Positions 8,863 to 20,868 of a DNA stretch of 64,000 nt are shown here, in pieces. The notes under the pieces are model-generated. The model did no database searches. It was not told the DNA's origin and saw nothing but the letters and a program-made list of their open reading frames with translations. Source of the DNA: Pelomonas sp047654785 (lineage in GTDB: Bacteria; Pseudomonadota; Gammaproteobacteria; Burkholderiales; Burkholderiaceae_C); assembly GCF_047654785.1 (NCBI RefSeq), contig NZ_JASGKQ010000002.1:186001-250000 (forward strand), given 5' to 3'. Within the stretch, counting starts at the first letter, position 1, and every line of letters starts with the position of its first letter. Position numbers and translations under genes: made by a program.

Positions 8863-9567
8863 TTACTTGGCGGTCCTTGAAGACTCTTCTCCAGCACTTA
8901 TTTTGAGCAGTTTCTTGGCGATCATTTTGGCTCTTTCTTGTGCGCCTTCAAATCCTTTCATGCAGGCTGGTTTTTCGTTTTCCACCAAATATAAAGTCAC
9001 GATCTCATTGTTCGCATTTTCCCATCCTAGAATAGTGCTTCTGCGTCCGGTATGCGTTTGATAATGTCGGCTGAGTGCAGGTTTTTCACCTATGCGGTCG
9101 TTTTTTTGACATTTTCGATCATAAACCTTGGTGGGCGTCACTACTCTTTTGTATATGCCCAGCCTCCCATAGCTGCCATCGTTACACACAAAGAGCGTCA
9201 ATGTGCCATTCAAGCGGCCGGGCTCAACTTCAATACCCGCCGGCAAAGTAATTTCTGGCTGGCAGTTTGCTTCTTGAAGTAGGCTGATTTGTGGCGATGC
9301 CAACATGTTCTTATGGAACTCAGGCTTCAACTGGCGCTCCAATAACTTGAACCTCCCCCTTAACACTTCAACTGACAATATGTCTTCAGGAGGTACAATT
9401 TTTGGCGCGGAAAAATCTCCCGCCTGCATTGCCGACTGCTGCGCTGAATTACTAGCTTCTTCATACGCGGCCTGAATGCGTTGTTGGACCTGAGGGCTTG
9501 ATGAGCTGCCATATGCTGAGGCAAACAACAATATCACCAACGACCCTATCAACGAGTTTTTGTACAT
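8863..9567 (-). CDS. Exported hypothetical protein in AT-rich island
   Basis: This 234-residue protein has a signal peptide (hydrophobic residues 5-18, cleavage probably after AYG). A Gln/Ala-rich helical stretch and a domain with four cysteines follow. I recognise no family. It starts two bases after the stop of the upstream lipoprotein gene, so the two form an operon. Codon use is AT-rich and unlike the flanking high-GC genes, indicating transfer. Confidence 0.7.
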   Translation of the reverse strand: MYKNSLIGSLVILLFASAYGSSSSPQVQQRIQAAYEEASNSAQQSAMQAGDFSAPKIVPPEDILSVEVLRGRFKLLERQLKPEFHKNMLASPQISLLQEANCQPEITLPAGIEVEPGRLNGTLTLFVCNDGSYGRLGIYKRVVTPTKVYDRKCQKNDRIGEKPALSRHYQTHTGRRSTILGWENANNEIVTLYLVENEKPACMKGFEGAQERAKMIAKKLLKISAGEESSRTAK

Positions 9568-9568
9568 T

Positions 9569-10057
9569 CTAGAACTCCGTCAGATTGCAGTCAGTTGCGA
9601 CCGTTTCCTTGCATAGATCGGCTTTGTACCAATGCGACCCAATATAGTCGGGAGATGTACAAAAGGACTCACTCAAGAAATGATTCTTTCCATGGTCCCC
9701 TGCGCCATCCACCCAGTGGAAGCCTCTGACCTTCCATTTTCCAGGGCTAAGTCCGCCACCCCAATTAGCTGCGTTAGCCCAAAATTCCCCTGGAGCATCG
9801 TAGTATTCCCAGACAACATCACCAATATCATTTGTTTGCTCAGACCCCACAGCCAAGTTCCAAACATCAAAACCTTTGTCCCAGCTAATGCTTTCGTTGT
9901 TTATGCAATTTGCCCTTGAAAAGGCTGCCAGCCTAAACATTCCCACATAAGCAGTTGCTTTACTTAGCGTGGGTTGATATTTATCAGCGCCAGCGTCGCC
10001 TCCACCGCCGCATGCGCTCAAGCCAACAAGAATTATTAACATTAAGGCTCTAAACAT
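9569..10057 (-). CDS. Putative lipoprotein in AT-rich island
   Basis: This 162-residue protein has a short hydrophobic signal ending in a lipobox (LSAC, with a Gly/Asp spacer after it), so it is probably anchored in the outer or inner membrane. The mature part is rich in Trp and aromatics (WDKG, WEYYD, WANAANWGGG) and contains several cysteines. The family is unknown. It is the first gene of a two-gene unit with the exported protein downstream. The promoter in front of it overlaps a Fur-box-like palindrome, suggesting iron control. Confidence 0.7.
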   Translation of the reverse strand: MFRALMLIILVGLSACGGGGDAGADKYQPTLSKATAYVGMFRLAAFSRANCINNESISWDKGFDVWNLAVGSEQTNDIGDVVWEYYDAPGEFWANAANWGGGLSPGKWKVRGFHWVDGAGDHGKNHFLSESFCTSPDYIGSHWYKADLCKETVATDCNLTEF

Positions 10058-10090
10058 AATTCTCTCTCTGCTCTAACCTAACAGCTCGGA

Positions 10091-10119
10091 AATGTAATGA
10101 GATTCATTCTCATTTGCAA
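10091..10119 (-). promoter_or_regulatory. Promoter overlapped by a Fur-box-like palindrome
   Basis: Read on the minus strand, TTGCAA (10114-10119) and TACATT (10091-10096) form -35 and -10 elements with a 17-bp spacer. The 19-bp palindrome AATGAGATTCATTCTCATT (10096-10114) covers the spacer and touches both elements. It fits the 7-1-7 Fur pattern (TGAGATT-C-ATTCTCA). It lies about 35 bp before the lipoprotein start at 10057, so Fur repression of the island operon is likely. Confidence 0.6.
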
Positions 10120-10143
10120 CTTTTTCCGATGCGGATGGCCGCC

Positions 10144-13107
10144 TCAGCCCAGCCACACGGCGCGTGCAGAGAAGCCCGTCATCCCCATCCGCTCGAACTC
10201 CGCGCTGGCGACGTCCAGCAGGGCGCGCCAGCCGTCGTCCAGCCGCAGCTCGGCCTCCAGCAGCGCCGTGACGGCGGCTTCGTGGGCGGAGTTGCGGCGC
10301 TCGCCGGCGCCGCGCGCCCGCGCGAGGTAGCGCCGCGCCTGCGCGGTGTCGCCGGCCCGGGCCGCCAGACGCGCGGCGGCGCGGTAGGCCATGGCGCCGC
10401 CGATCCAGTCGTCCTGCCGGCCACGCCGCAGCGCCAGCGCGACGTGGCGGCGCGCCCCGGCGGCGTCGCCCTGGGTGGCGAAGATGTCGGCCAGCCAGCC
10501 GTGCTGGAAGCTGCTGTACAGCCCGCCGCCGCGCGGCGCGAGCCAGGCGGTGGCGTCCAGGATCTGCTGGCGCGCGGCCGGGTCGGCGGACTGCATCCAC
10601 GCGCCGTAGGCGCCGGCCGCGTGGCCCATCGCGCAGGTGAACATGCTGCGCACCTGCGCGCCGACGCGGTGCGCCACGGCGGCCGCCTCGCGGGCCTCGG
10701 CCCAGCGGCCCTGCCACAGCAGCACGGCGGCGCGCCAGCCCTGGATGCTGGCCTCCACCGCGTGGCCGCTGCCGTCGAACGGGGCCAGCGCCTCGGCGAA
10801 CACGGCGTGCGCGTCGGCGAACCGGCCCTGGTCGCCCAGCACGTAGGCGCGGCAGCACAGCGAGAACGACAGGCCGATCTGGTTGACGGCGCTCCGGCTG
10901 GCGCGCGGGCGCTGGCGGGCGATGGCCAGGTCCAGCATCGGCAGCGCCTCGGCGTAGTGGGCGGCGGCCGCCTGCAGCTGGCCGACGGTGCCGGGCAGCT
11001 GCGCGAGCAGCGCCTCGTCGCCGCAGCGCTGCGCGGTCTCGACGGCCGCGCGGGCGTGGGCGAGGCTGTCGCGCGTCTCGCCGAGCGCGTAGCCGACGTA
11101 GGCCAGCCAGTACTCGGTGCGGGCGACCAGGCCGGGGTCGGCCGCCGCATGGGCCAGCGCGGCGGCGTGGCGGAGCACGCGCAGGTCGTCGCGCGAGGCG
11201 TCGAACACGCAGGCCATGCCCAGGCGCTGCGCGATGCCCACCCAGCGGCGGCGGCGCGCGTCGTCGTCGGGCAGGAACTCCAGCGCGGCGAGCGCGGCGC
11301 GGAACTGCTTCTTGGCGCGGTCCAGCGCGGACGCGGCGAGCGCCTGGTCGCCCGCGGCCTCGGCGTGCGCGGCGGCGGCGGGCCAGTCGTTGGCGGCGGC
11401 GGCGTGGTAGGCCAGCGGCTCGTGCAGCTGCGCGGCCGCGCCGCCGTGCCCGGCCAGCGCGGCGCTGATGCGGCGGTGCAGCGCCTGGCGCTCGTGCAGG
11501 CCGGTGGCTTCGTAGACGACGTCGCGCGTGATGCCGTGCTTGAAGCGCAAATGGCCGGGGCGCTGGTCGGGGAAGATGAAGTCCTGCGCCGCCAGCGCCT
11601 GCACGGCCGGGTGCTGCTCGCCGCAGCCGGACAGCGCCTGCAGCAGCCACACGGGGATGACGTTGCCGATCACGGCCGCCAGCCGCACCAGCGCGGCCTG
11701 CTCGGGCGGCAGCCGGCCCATGCGGCTTTCGACCAGCGCGGCCAGCCAGGCCGAGCTGCTCGGCCCCGGCGCCAGGCCGGTGCCGGCGGGGTCGCGGGCG
11801 TCGGCCGCGGCGTGGCACAGCTCCTCGATGAAGAGCGGGTTGCCGCCGGCATGGCGCTGCACCTCGGCGGCGATGAAGGGGTCGGCCTGCGGCAACAGCT
11901 GCCGCACGGCGCGGGCGGCCTCGGGCTCGGCCAGCGGCGGCAGCACGATGCGCTCGGCGCCGCCGTCGTGGCCGTCCGGCACGCTGCCGTCGCCGGCCGG
12001 CGGGCGGCTGGCGGTCAGCAGCAGCAGCGGCAGGCCCTCGCGCGCGGCGCTGGCGCGCAGGCGGTGCAGCAGGCGCAGCGAGGCGTCGTCGGCCCATTGC
12101 AGGTCGTCGATGAAGACGAGCTGCGGCGCGCGCCGCACCAGCGCCAGCAGCAGCGCCAGCAGCGCATCGGCGCGCGCGCCCGGCGGGCTGTGCCGCGCGG
12201 CGGCGAGCTCGGGCGGCGCATCCGCCAGGCCGTCCAGGCCGCGCAGCATCTGCAGGAAGGGCTGCAGCGGCTCGGCGCTGAGGTAGCTCTCGCAGTAGCC
12301 GCGGTGCAGGCGGCAGGGCCGGCCGCGGGCCTGGCGCAGGAATTCCTCGATGAGCCGGGTCTTGCCGACGCCGGCCTCGGCGCGCAGGCCCAGCCACAGC
12401 GTGCGGCCGGCGAGCGCCCGGTCCAGCGCGGCGTGCAGCGCGGCCAGCTCGTCGGCGCGGCCGACGAAGGGCGCCAGGCCGCGGCGCATGCTGGCCTCGA
12501 AGCGGCGGCCCACGGCGGCGCGGCCCAGCACGCGGTAGGCGGCCAGCGGCGTGGCGCGGCCGCGCAGCTGCAGGCCCAGGCGCGGGCCGGTCTCGAAGAA
12601 CTGGCCCTGCAGGCCCAGGCTCTCGTCGCTGGCGATGATCTCGTCGGCCCGCGCGGCCTCGCACAGCCGCGCGGCGATGTTGGGCGCGTTGCCCAGCAGC
12701 TCGAAGCGGCCGCGCATCTGGTCGCCGTCGTTGACGAGCACGATGCCGGCGTGGATGCCGCTGTGCAGCGTCAGGCCGGTGCAGTCCGCCGGCCGGGGGC
12801 CGGGCGGCAGCAGGCCGCGCACGGCGGCGTGCAGCTCCAGCGCGGCCTCGGTGGCGCGGCGGCCGTCGTCCTCGCGCACCTCGGGATGGCCGAACACGGC
12901 CAGCATGCCGTCGCCCTGGATGCGCGCGATGACGCCGCCGTGGTGCGGCACGATGCGCTCGTACAACTCGCGCAGCAGGGCCAGCATCGCGGCGTAGTGC
13001 TCGGCCTCCATCCAGCCGGCCATCGCGGTGGAGCCGCTGAGGTCGGTGAACAGCAGCGTCAGCAGCCGGCGCTGGCCGGCGGGCGCGGTGGCGGGCAGCG
13101 CGGTCAC
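10144..13107 (-). CDS. Adenylate/guanylate cyclase-AAA ATPase-TPR signalling protein
   Basis: This 987-residue protein starts at a GTG. Residues about 14-180 are a class III nucleotidyl cyclase homology domain with the two metal-binding Asp (D22 in FTDLSGST, D66 in IQGDGMLAVFG). A STAND-type ATPase follows, with Walker A AEAGVGKT (about residues 242-250) and Walker B VFIDDLQWADD. The C-terminal half is Ala-rich TPR-like helical repeats. Such proteins combine cyclic-nucleotide output with ATP-dependent sensing; the input is unknown. The start lies 6 bp after the stop of the second cyclase-like gene, so they are one operon. Confidence 0.85.
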   Translation of the reverse strand: MTALPATAPAGQRRLLTLLFTDLSGSTAMAGWMEAEHYAAMLALLRELYERIVPHHGGVIARIQGDGMLAVFGHPEVREDDGRRATEAALELHAAVRGLLPPGPRPADCTGLTLHSGIHAGIVLVNDGDQMRGRFELLGNAPNIAARLCEAARADEIIASDESLGLQGQFFETGPRLGLQLRGRATPLAAYRVLGRAAVGRRFEASMRRGLAPFVGRADELAALHAALDRALAGRTLWLGLRAEAGVGKTRLIEEFLRQARGRPCRLHRGYCESYLSAEPLQPFLQMLRGLDGLADAPPELAAARHSPPGARADALLALLLALVRRAPQLVFIDDLQWADDASLRLLHRLRASAAREGLPLLLLTASRPPAGDGSVPDGHDGGAERIVLPPLAEPEAARAVRQLLPQADPFIAAEVQRHAGGNPLFIEELCHAAADARDPAGTGLAPGPSSSAWLAALVESRMGRLPPEQAALVRLAAVIGNVIPVWLLQALSGCGEQHPAVQALAAQDFIFPDQRPGHLRFKHGITRDVVYEATGLHERQALHRRISAALAGHGGAAAQLHEPLAYHAAAANDWPAAAAHAEAAGDQALAASALDRAKKQFRAALAALEFLPDDDARRRRWVGIAQRLGMACVFDASRDDLRVLRHAAALAHAAADPGLVARTEYWLAYVGYALGETRDSLAHARAAVETAQRCGDEALLAQLPGTVGQLQAAAAHYAEALPMLDLAIARQRPRASRSAVNQIGLSFSLCCRAYVLGDQGRFADAHAVFAEALAPFDGSGHAVEASIQGWRAAVLLWQGRWAEAREAAAVAHRVGAQVRSMFTCAMGHAAGAYGAWMQSADPAARQQILDATAWLAPRGGGLYSSFQHGWLADIFATQGDAAGARRHVALALRRGRQDDWIGGAMAYRAAARLAARAGDTAQARRYLARARGAGERRNSAHEAAVTALLEAELRLDDGWRALLDVASAEFERMGMTGFSARAVWLG

Positions 13108-13113
13108 GGCCCC

Positions 13114-14358
13114 TCAGCCGCGCGGCGGCTGGGCGTCGGCGACGGTGCGCCGCGCGTCCGGCGGCAGGTCTTCTTCGCGCAGGCCGAGGTAGATGGGCGC
13201 GCCGTTGCGGCGGTGGATGTTGATCTTGGCGTTGTAGACGCGGTGGATGAAGCCGTGCTTGTCCGCCACGTGGTACTCGCTGATGCCCCACAGGCCGGCG
13301 TCGTCGCGGCGGCCGGTGAGGTAGCAGGCGATCTCGTCGACCTCGGAGCCGGCGAGCTTCAGGCCGTTCAGGCTGCGCAGCGGCGCGCGCGTGCGCTCGA
13401 CGAAGTCCAGGCTGTCGATGCGCACGTCCTCGCCGCTGGCTTCGTCGCGCATCAGCGTGTTGAACTTGCCGACCAGGATCTGGCCCGGCTGCGCGTTGTC
13501 GATCATGCGCGCCAGCTCGATGGTGACCTGGCCGACCAAGTAGCTGAACGAGGTCGGGTTCAGGCCCTCGGACTGGTAGAACTCGTAGTGCGAGCCGACG
13601 TGGAAGCAGGCGCGCAGCCGCGGCACGGACTCCGGCCGCGTCGCGCGCTCATGGGCCAGCGCGTTGTCGGCCAGGATGAACTGCATCAGCTGGTACAGCT
13701 CGACGTTGGCCTCGACGCCGCGCATGCGGTTCCAGATGTAGAAGCCGTCGCCCGTGGTGGTGCGCGCGAAGTTGATGTTGATTTCCTGGTCCAGCAGCTT
13801 GGCGTAGGCGGCGTTGACGGAGCAGGACAGGCTGTTGAGCTGCACCACCTGCTGCAGCGGCGTCAGCAGCGAGAAGCCCACGGCGTCGAACAGGATGACG
13901 GCGCGGTCCTCCACCAGGCGCACGCCGTAGCGCGCGGCGATGGCGGCGATCAGCGGCAGGCCCAGGCCCCGTTCGGGCGAGAACGGCAGCGCGATCGCGC
14001 AGGGCGCGATGCCGAGCGCGGCGGCCACGGCGTCGAAGGCCTGGGGGTCGAGGTGGGCCTGGCTGGACAGCAGCCCGTCCAGCAGCCGCGCGCGGCGCTG
14101 CAGCTCGTCGGGCGCCAGGTCGCCGTCGCCGAGGGCGAACTCGGTCAGCATCTGGTGCGGCGCCACCAGCGCGCGCAGGCCGCTGGCCTCCGGCGTCCAC
14201 GCGAAGATCAGGTTGTCCCCCAGGTGCCACAGCGCGTACAGCGCCTGGTCGAGCACGATGATGTTGTCGCGCAGCTGGGTTTCGCTCAGGCCGGCCGGGG
14301 CCGGATAGGCCATGAAGCCATCCAGCCAGGACCGGCGTTTGCGCAGCTCTTCTTTCAC
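13114..14358 (-). CDS. Nucleotidyl cyclase-like protein with unknown N-terminal domain
   Basis: This 414-residue protein starts at GTG 14358. The first 140 residues are helical and match no family I can name. From about residue 150 it resembles a class III cyclase core: LFDAVGFS supplies the first metal Asp (D158) and TTGDGFYIW the second (D204). A following segment (HVGSHYEFYQSEG, YLVGQVTIELARM, AQPGQILVG) resembles the end of a cyclase domain. Substrate-specifying residues cannot be assigned with confidence. It is immediately upstream of the cyclase-ATPase gene (6-bp gap), and heterodimer formation between the two is possible (inference). Confidence 0.65.
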   Translation of the reverse strand: MKEELRKRRSWLDGFMAYPAPAGLSETQLRDNIIVLDQALYALWHLGDNLIFAWTPEASGLRALVAPHQMLTEFALGDGDLAPDELQRRARLLDGLLSSQAHLDPQAFDAVAAALGIAPCAIALPFSPERGLGLPLIAAIAARYGVRLVEDRAVILFDAVGFSLLTPLQQVVQLNSLSCSVNAAYAKLLDQEININFARTTTGDGFYIWNRMRGVEANVELYQLMQFILADNALAHERATRPESVPRLRACFHVGSHYEFYQSEGLNPTSFSYLVGQVTIELARMIDNAQPGQILVGKFNTLMRDEASGEDVRIDSLDFVERTRAPLRSLNGLKLAGSEVDEIACYLTGRRDDAGLWGISEYHVADKHGFIHRVYNAKINIHRRNGAPIYLGLREEDLPPDARRTVADAQPPRG

Positions 14359-14404
14359 AAGCGGGCTCCGGATGAAGGAGCCCGATTGTCTTTCAGAGCC
14401 GCGC

Positions 14405-16405
14405 TCAATCGGGCGGGCCGAGGTGCCGGGCCAGGAAGCGCTCGACGCGGCCCCAGAAGTCCTGCTGTGTCTCGAGGTCGAACCAGCCGTGGCCTTCGTC
14501 GGGGTAGACCACCCATTCGAGCGGCTGGTCCGGGCGCAGCGCGGCCTTCATGTCCCGGCCGTGCTTGATCGGCACCCGCCGGTCCTCGCCGCCGTAGGCC
14601 ATCAGCAGCGGCATGCGGATCTCGCCGGCGCGCAGCAGCGGCGAGGTGCGGCGCATCTGCTCGGCGTCGGTGTCGGGGTCGGCCACCAGGCGCTTCATGC
14701 CGTACTGCTTCCACTCCTCGGAGACGTCGCTCCAGCCGATGCTGCCCATCAGGCCGATGTCGGTCACGCCCACCCAGTTGACGGCGCACTTGAACAGCTC
14801 GCCCTGCGTGACGGCGCCCATCAGGGCCGCGTAGCCGCCATAGCTGGCGCCCATGATGCAGGCGCGCGCGGGGTCGGCCCAGCCCTGCCCGACGGCCCAG
14901 GCCAGGGTGTCGGCCAGGTCGTCCTGCATGGCCAGGCCCCACTGCTTCCAGCCGGCGTGGAAGAGCTTCGCGCCATAGCCGGTGCTGCCGCGGAACTCGG
15001 GCTCCAGCACCAGGTAGCCGCGGCTGGCGAGGAACTGCGCGTCGCGCTCCCAGGCCCAGTGCGTGCCGCGCACGTAGGGGCCGCCGTGTACGAGCACGAC
15101 CGTGGGCACCCGGCCACCCTTGAGGCCGCCGGCCGGCTGCGTGACGAGCACCGGGAAGGCCAGCCCGTCGCGCGCGGTGACGCGGTGGTAGTCGCGCTGG
15201 CCCATGGCGTCGCGCCGCAGCTCGGCCGGCGGGGTGGCCAGCTTCTGCAGCCGCTGGTCGGCCGGCGTGTAGAGGTAGTAGGCCGCCGGCTGCCGGTCGG
15301 ACAGCGCGGTGACGACCAGGTGCATCGCATCCAGGCAGCGGCTGCACTCGACGAGGTTGACGGTGCCGGGCAGCCGGGCGTCGATGTCGGCCTGCACGGC
15401 CTTCATCGCCGGGTCCAGCCAGACGGTGCCGGGCGCGTCGGTCTCGAAGCGCACGCCCAGCAGGCGGCGGGCGGCGGGGTCGAACACGAGCCGGCCCTGG
15501 TAGTCGTAGCCGGGCGTGGTGACCAGCGGCGCCTCGACCGGCGTGCCCGTGCCGGGGTCGAGCTCGAACAGCGCCGTGTAGCCGCGGTGGCCGCGCGTGC
15601 CCAGCACCCGGCCGTCCGGGCCGATCCAGGTCGGCCAGGCCTGGCGGCGGCTGTAGCCGTCGTCCTCGAACCACGGCTGCCAGGCGCCCTCGGCGTCGCG
15701 CTTGTAGAAGCGGCTGCGGCCGGCCAGGAAGGTTTCGACCGCGTAGGGCTCGCCGCGCCAGTCCAGCACCCAGGCGGACACGTGGTCGGGCACGCCGGCG
15801 CTGAGGTTGCGGGTCAGGCCGGTGCGGGTGTCCAGCCGCGCCAGCTGCACGCCGCGGGCCTCCGGGTCCGTCGACCAGCGGCGGCGCTGCACGATGACCT
15901 CGTTGCCGCCGTCCGGCGGGACGCGGTGCAGCGTCCAGTTGATGTCCAGCCGGCGGTCGGCGATGCGGCTGCTGTCGTTGCTGATGAAGGACTTGTGGCT
16001 GCTGATGAGCTGGCGGAACCCGGCGCCGTCGCGGTCCACCGCCCACAGGCCCTCGGCCATCACGCGGGTGCTGCCGTCGGGCGAGTCGGAGACCTGGAAC
16101 ACCAGCCGGTCCTCGTTGACCCAGTGGTGCGCGGCGATGTCGGCATCGTTGAAGCCGGCGACCACCTTGGGCGGCGCCATGGCCTGCAGGTCCAGCACGG
16201 CCAGCCACATGCGGTCGCGCTTGCCGGCCATCTGGATGGCCAGGTAGCGGCCGCTCGGGCTGAGCTTGGGCGCGCGCAGCGGCGGCCGCTTGAAGAACGC
16301 GGTGATGGACGGCGGCGCCGCGGCCGGCGCGGCCTCCGCCGGCGCCGCCGCACCGGCCAGCCCGATGGCCAGCGCGGCCAGCCAAGTCCCTGTGCTTGTC
16401 CTCAT
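14405..16405 (-). CDS. S9-family prolyl oligopeptidase-like peptidase, exported
   Basis: This 666-residue serine peptidase has a signal peptide (hydrophobic residues 8-25, cleavage near AEA), a seven-bladed beta-propeller region, and a C-terminal alpha/beta-hydrolase domain. The catalytic triad is visible: S521 in GASYGG, D608 in GGEDRRVP, and H639 in DEGHGW. HGGP before the nucleophile is the usual oxyanion-hole region. Family members release dipeptides or acylated residues from oligopeptides in the periplasm. Its start is close to and divergent from uvrA. Confidence 0.92.
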   Translation of the reverse strand: MRTSTGTWLAALAIGLAGAAAPAEAAPAAAPPSITAFFKRPPLRAPKLSPSGRYLAIQMAGKRDRMWLAVLDLQAMAPPKVVAGFNDADIAAHHWVNEDRLVFQVSDSPDGSTRVMAEGLWAVDRDGAGFRQLISSHKSFISNDSSRIADRRLDINWTLHRVPPDGGNEVIVQRRRWSTDPEARGVQLARLDTRTGLTRNLSAGVPDHVSAWVLDWRGEPYAVETFLAGRSRFYKRDAEGAWQPWFEDDGYSRRQAWPTWIGPDGRVLGTRGHRGYTALFELDPGTGTPVEAPLVTTPGYDYQGRLVFDPAARRLLGVRFETDAPGTVWLDPAMKAVQADIDARLPGTVNLVECSRCLDAMHLVVTALSDRQPAAYYLYTPADQRLQKLATPPAELRRDAMGQRDYHRVTARDGLAFPVLVTQPAGGLKGGRVPTVVLVHGGPYVRGTHWAWERDAQFLASRGYLVLEPEFRGSTGYGAKLFHAGWKQWGLAMQDDLADTLAWAVGQGWADPARACIMGASYGGYAALMGAVTQGELFKCAVNWVGVTDIGLMGSIGWSDVSEEWKQYGMKRLVADPDTDAEQMRRTSPLLRAGEIRMPLLMAYGGEDRRVPIKHGRDMKAALRPDQPLEWVVYPDEGHGWFDLETQQDFWGRVERFLARHLGPPD

Positions 16406-16476
16406 CCGCCCGCCCCTCGCTGTGGAGCGCGGGATTCTGCCCGCCTATCATGGCCGGTTCGCTCGTGAAAATTCCC

Positions 16477-19365
<2,889 letters not shown>

Positions 19366-19375
19366 CCGGCGCGCT

Positions 19376-20215
19376 TCAGCGGCGGCGCCGCGTGGCGCGG
19401 GCGCCCACCAGCAGCAGGCCCGCCGCCAGCATCGCCCAGGTGCCGGGCTCCGGCACGGCCGGCGGCACCTCGGTCGGGCGCACCGTGCCGGGCGGCAGCA
19501 TCGGCATGCCGGGGAAGATCAGCGGCGGCACGGCGACGCCGCCGCCACCGCCGCCCGCGACCGGCGCGCTCGGCAGCATGCCGCCGCCCAGGCCGGCAAA
19601 GCTGTTGGCCGGCGGCGTGGACAGGCCGACCGGCAGGCCGGCCTGCTGCGCGAAGCTGTCCGGCGCCGCGGCGGCCATCGGGCCGGCCCCCGGGGCTTCG
19701 AACTCCAGCGGCTCGGCGGGCGCGGCCGCCGTGCTGCCGCCACCGGCGGCCGGCGCCGCCGCGGCGGCGGGTGCCTCCTGCCGGCGGATGCGGCTGACGT
19801 TGCGGCACACCGTGGGCACGAGGATGCACTGGCCGTCCTCGCAATACACCAGGCCGCGCTCCTGCATCTGGGCGGACCACTTGGCGCGCGTCACCGTGCG
19901 GCAGACCGCGCCGGGGCCGAAATGCATGTCGGTGATCTCGGGCGCGTACTGCGCCTTGCCCTGGCCCTGGATGCCGTCGCGCGCGATGACGGCGATGTCG
20001 TCATAGCTGCGCGCCTTCATGCGCGCCTTCAGCTTCTCGCGCGTGGCGGCGGGGATGTCCTGGTAGCGGTCCACGGCCGCCACCACGTCGCCCATGAAGG
20101 GGTTGACGCCGGGGCGGTCCCAGTTGCATTGCGGCAGCGTGGAACCGGCGGAAACGGCGAGGGCAAAGGTGGCGATCAGTGACATAAATAGGGCCCGAAA
20201 ACACAGGGCGCGCAC
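19376..20215 (-). CDS. PEP-CTERM sorted exported protein (MHFG-type)
   Basis: This 279-residue protein begins at GTG 20215 (an ATG at 20185 gives 269 residues; the longer form has a more usual basic signal-peptide n-region). The folded part contains six cysteines and the phrase DMHFGPGAVCRTVTR, seen in the MHFG family. A Gly/Ala/Pro-rich linker follows. The C-terminus has PEPGTWAMLAAG, a hydrophobic helix and an Arg-rich end, which is the PEP-CTERM signal recognised by exosortase for surface sorting. No exosortase lies in this window. The gene is convergent with uvrA (10 bp). Confidence 0.8.
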   Translation of the reverse strand: MRALCFRALFMSLIATFALAVSAGSTLPQCNWDRPGVNPFMGDVVAAVDRYQDIPAATREKLKARMKARSYDDIAVIARDGIQGQGKAQYAPEITDMHFGPGAVCRTVTRAKWSAQMQERGLVYCEDGQCILVPTVCRNVSRIRRQEAPAAAAAPAAGGGSTAAAPAEPLEFEAPGAGPMAAAAPDSFAQQAGLPVGLSTPPANSFAGLGGGMLPSAPVAGGGGGGVAVPPLIFPGMPMLPPGTVRPTEVPPAVPEPGTWAMLAAGLLLVGARATRRRR

Positions 20216-20406
20216 GAATCAGGGCGCATGCCCGCATGTTAGAGAGCGGGTGGGCCGGCCTGCGGCCCCGTCCCTCGGACATGGGGTAAGCATCCAGTGA
20301 GGAATGTCACGGAATTGCAAGGAACCGTGACGCCGCAGCCCCCCTGGGGCGCCGGGGCTTGCTCTATCGTGCCGACCCGCCCCCCTCGCCGCTCCTCCTC
20401 CGCCCC

Positions 20407-20796
20407 ATGCCCGACCGCGCCCCGCCGCAGGTGCTCTACGTCGAAGACGACCGCATCCAGCTGATCCTGATGGAAGAGGTGTTCCGGCTGCTGCCGGGCT
20501 GGGAGCTGTGCTGCGCCGAGACCGGCGCCGAGGCGCTGGCCTCGCTGGCCGCGCAGCGGCCGGCGCTGGTGCTGGTGGACATGCACCTGCCCGACATGAG
20601 CGGCCTGGCGCTGCGCGCCCGCGTGGCGGCGGACGCGGCGCTGGCCGGTGCGCTGCGGGGCGTGCGCTGGATCGCGCTGTCGGCCGACGACCCCGGCGCC
20701 CTCGTGCGCGCCGCACGCGAGGCCGGCTTCGACGACTACTGGCTCAAGCCCATCGACGTGCCGCGCCTGCAGCGCGACCTGCAGGCGCTGTTCTGA
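20407..20796 (+). CDS. Stand-alone response regulator receiver protein
   Basis: This 129-residue CheY-like protein consists of a receiver domain only. The acidic pocket (EDD, about residues 14-16), the phosphoacceptor D58 (VDMHLPD) and the conserved K114 (WLKPID) are all present. The ATG at 20407 was chosen because it begins just before the first beta strand; the frame is open further up. There is no output domain and no adjacent kinase, so the partner is unknown. Confidence 0.88.
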   Translation: MPDRAPPQVLYVEDDRIQLILMEEVFRLLPGWELCCAETGAEALASLAAQRPALVLVDMHLPDMSGLALRARVAADAALAGALRGVRWIALSADDPGALVRAAREAGFDDYWLKPIDVPRLQRDLQALF

Positions 20797-20811
20797 CGCC
20801 GGACATGAAAA

Positions 20812-20830
20812 AGCCCGGCAGTGCCGGGCT
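20812..20830 (-). terminator. Intrinsic terminator of the SWIB gene
   Basis: A perfect 9-bp inverted repeat (AGCCCGGCA / TGCCGGGCT, one-base loop) is followed on the minus strand by a run of five T. It lies 39 bp beyond the SWIB stop and just past the end of the convergent response regulator. Confidence 0.8.
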
Positions 20831-20868
20831 CGGAACCTGCGGGGGCCGCGCCGCGCGCGGCGGCCGCG

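Noticed and set aside
10114..14568. 1484-residue plus-strand open frame across the cyclase genes
   Set aside because: It is a shadow of the two minus-strand cyclase-type genes, with repetitive Gly/Ala/Val/Arg content.
16406..16476. Possible LexA box before uvrA
   Set aside because: No CTGT-N8-ACAG match is visible in the gap.
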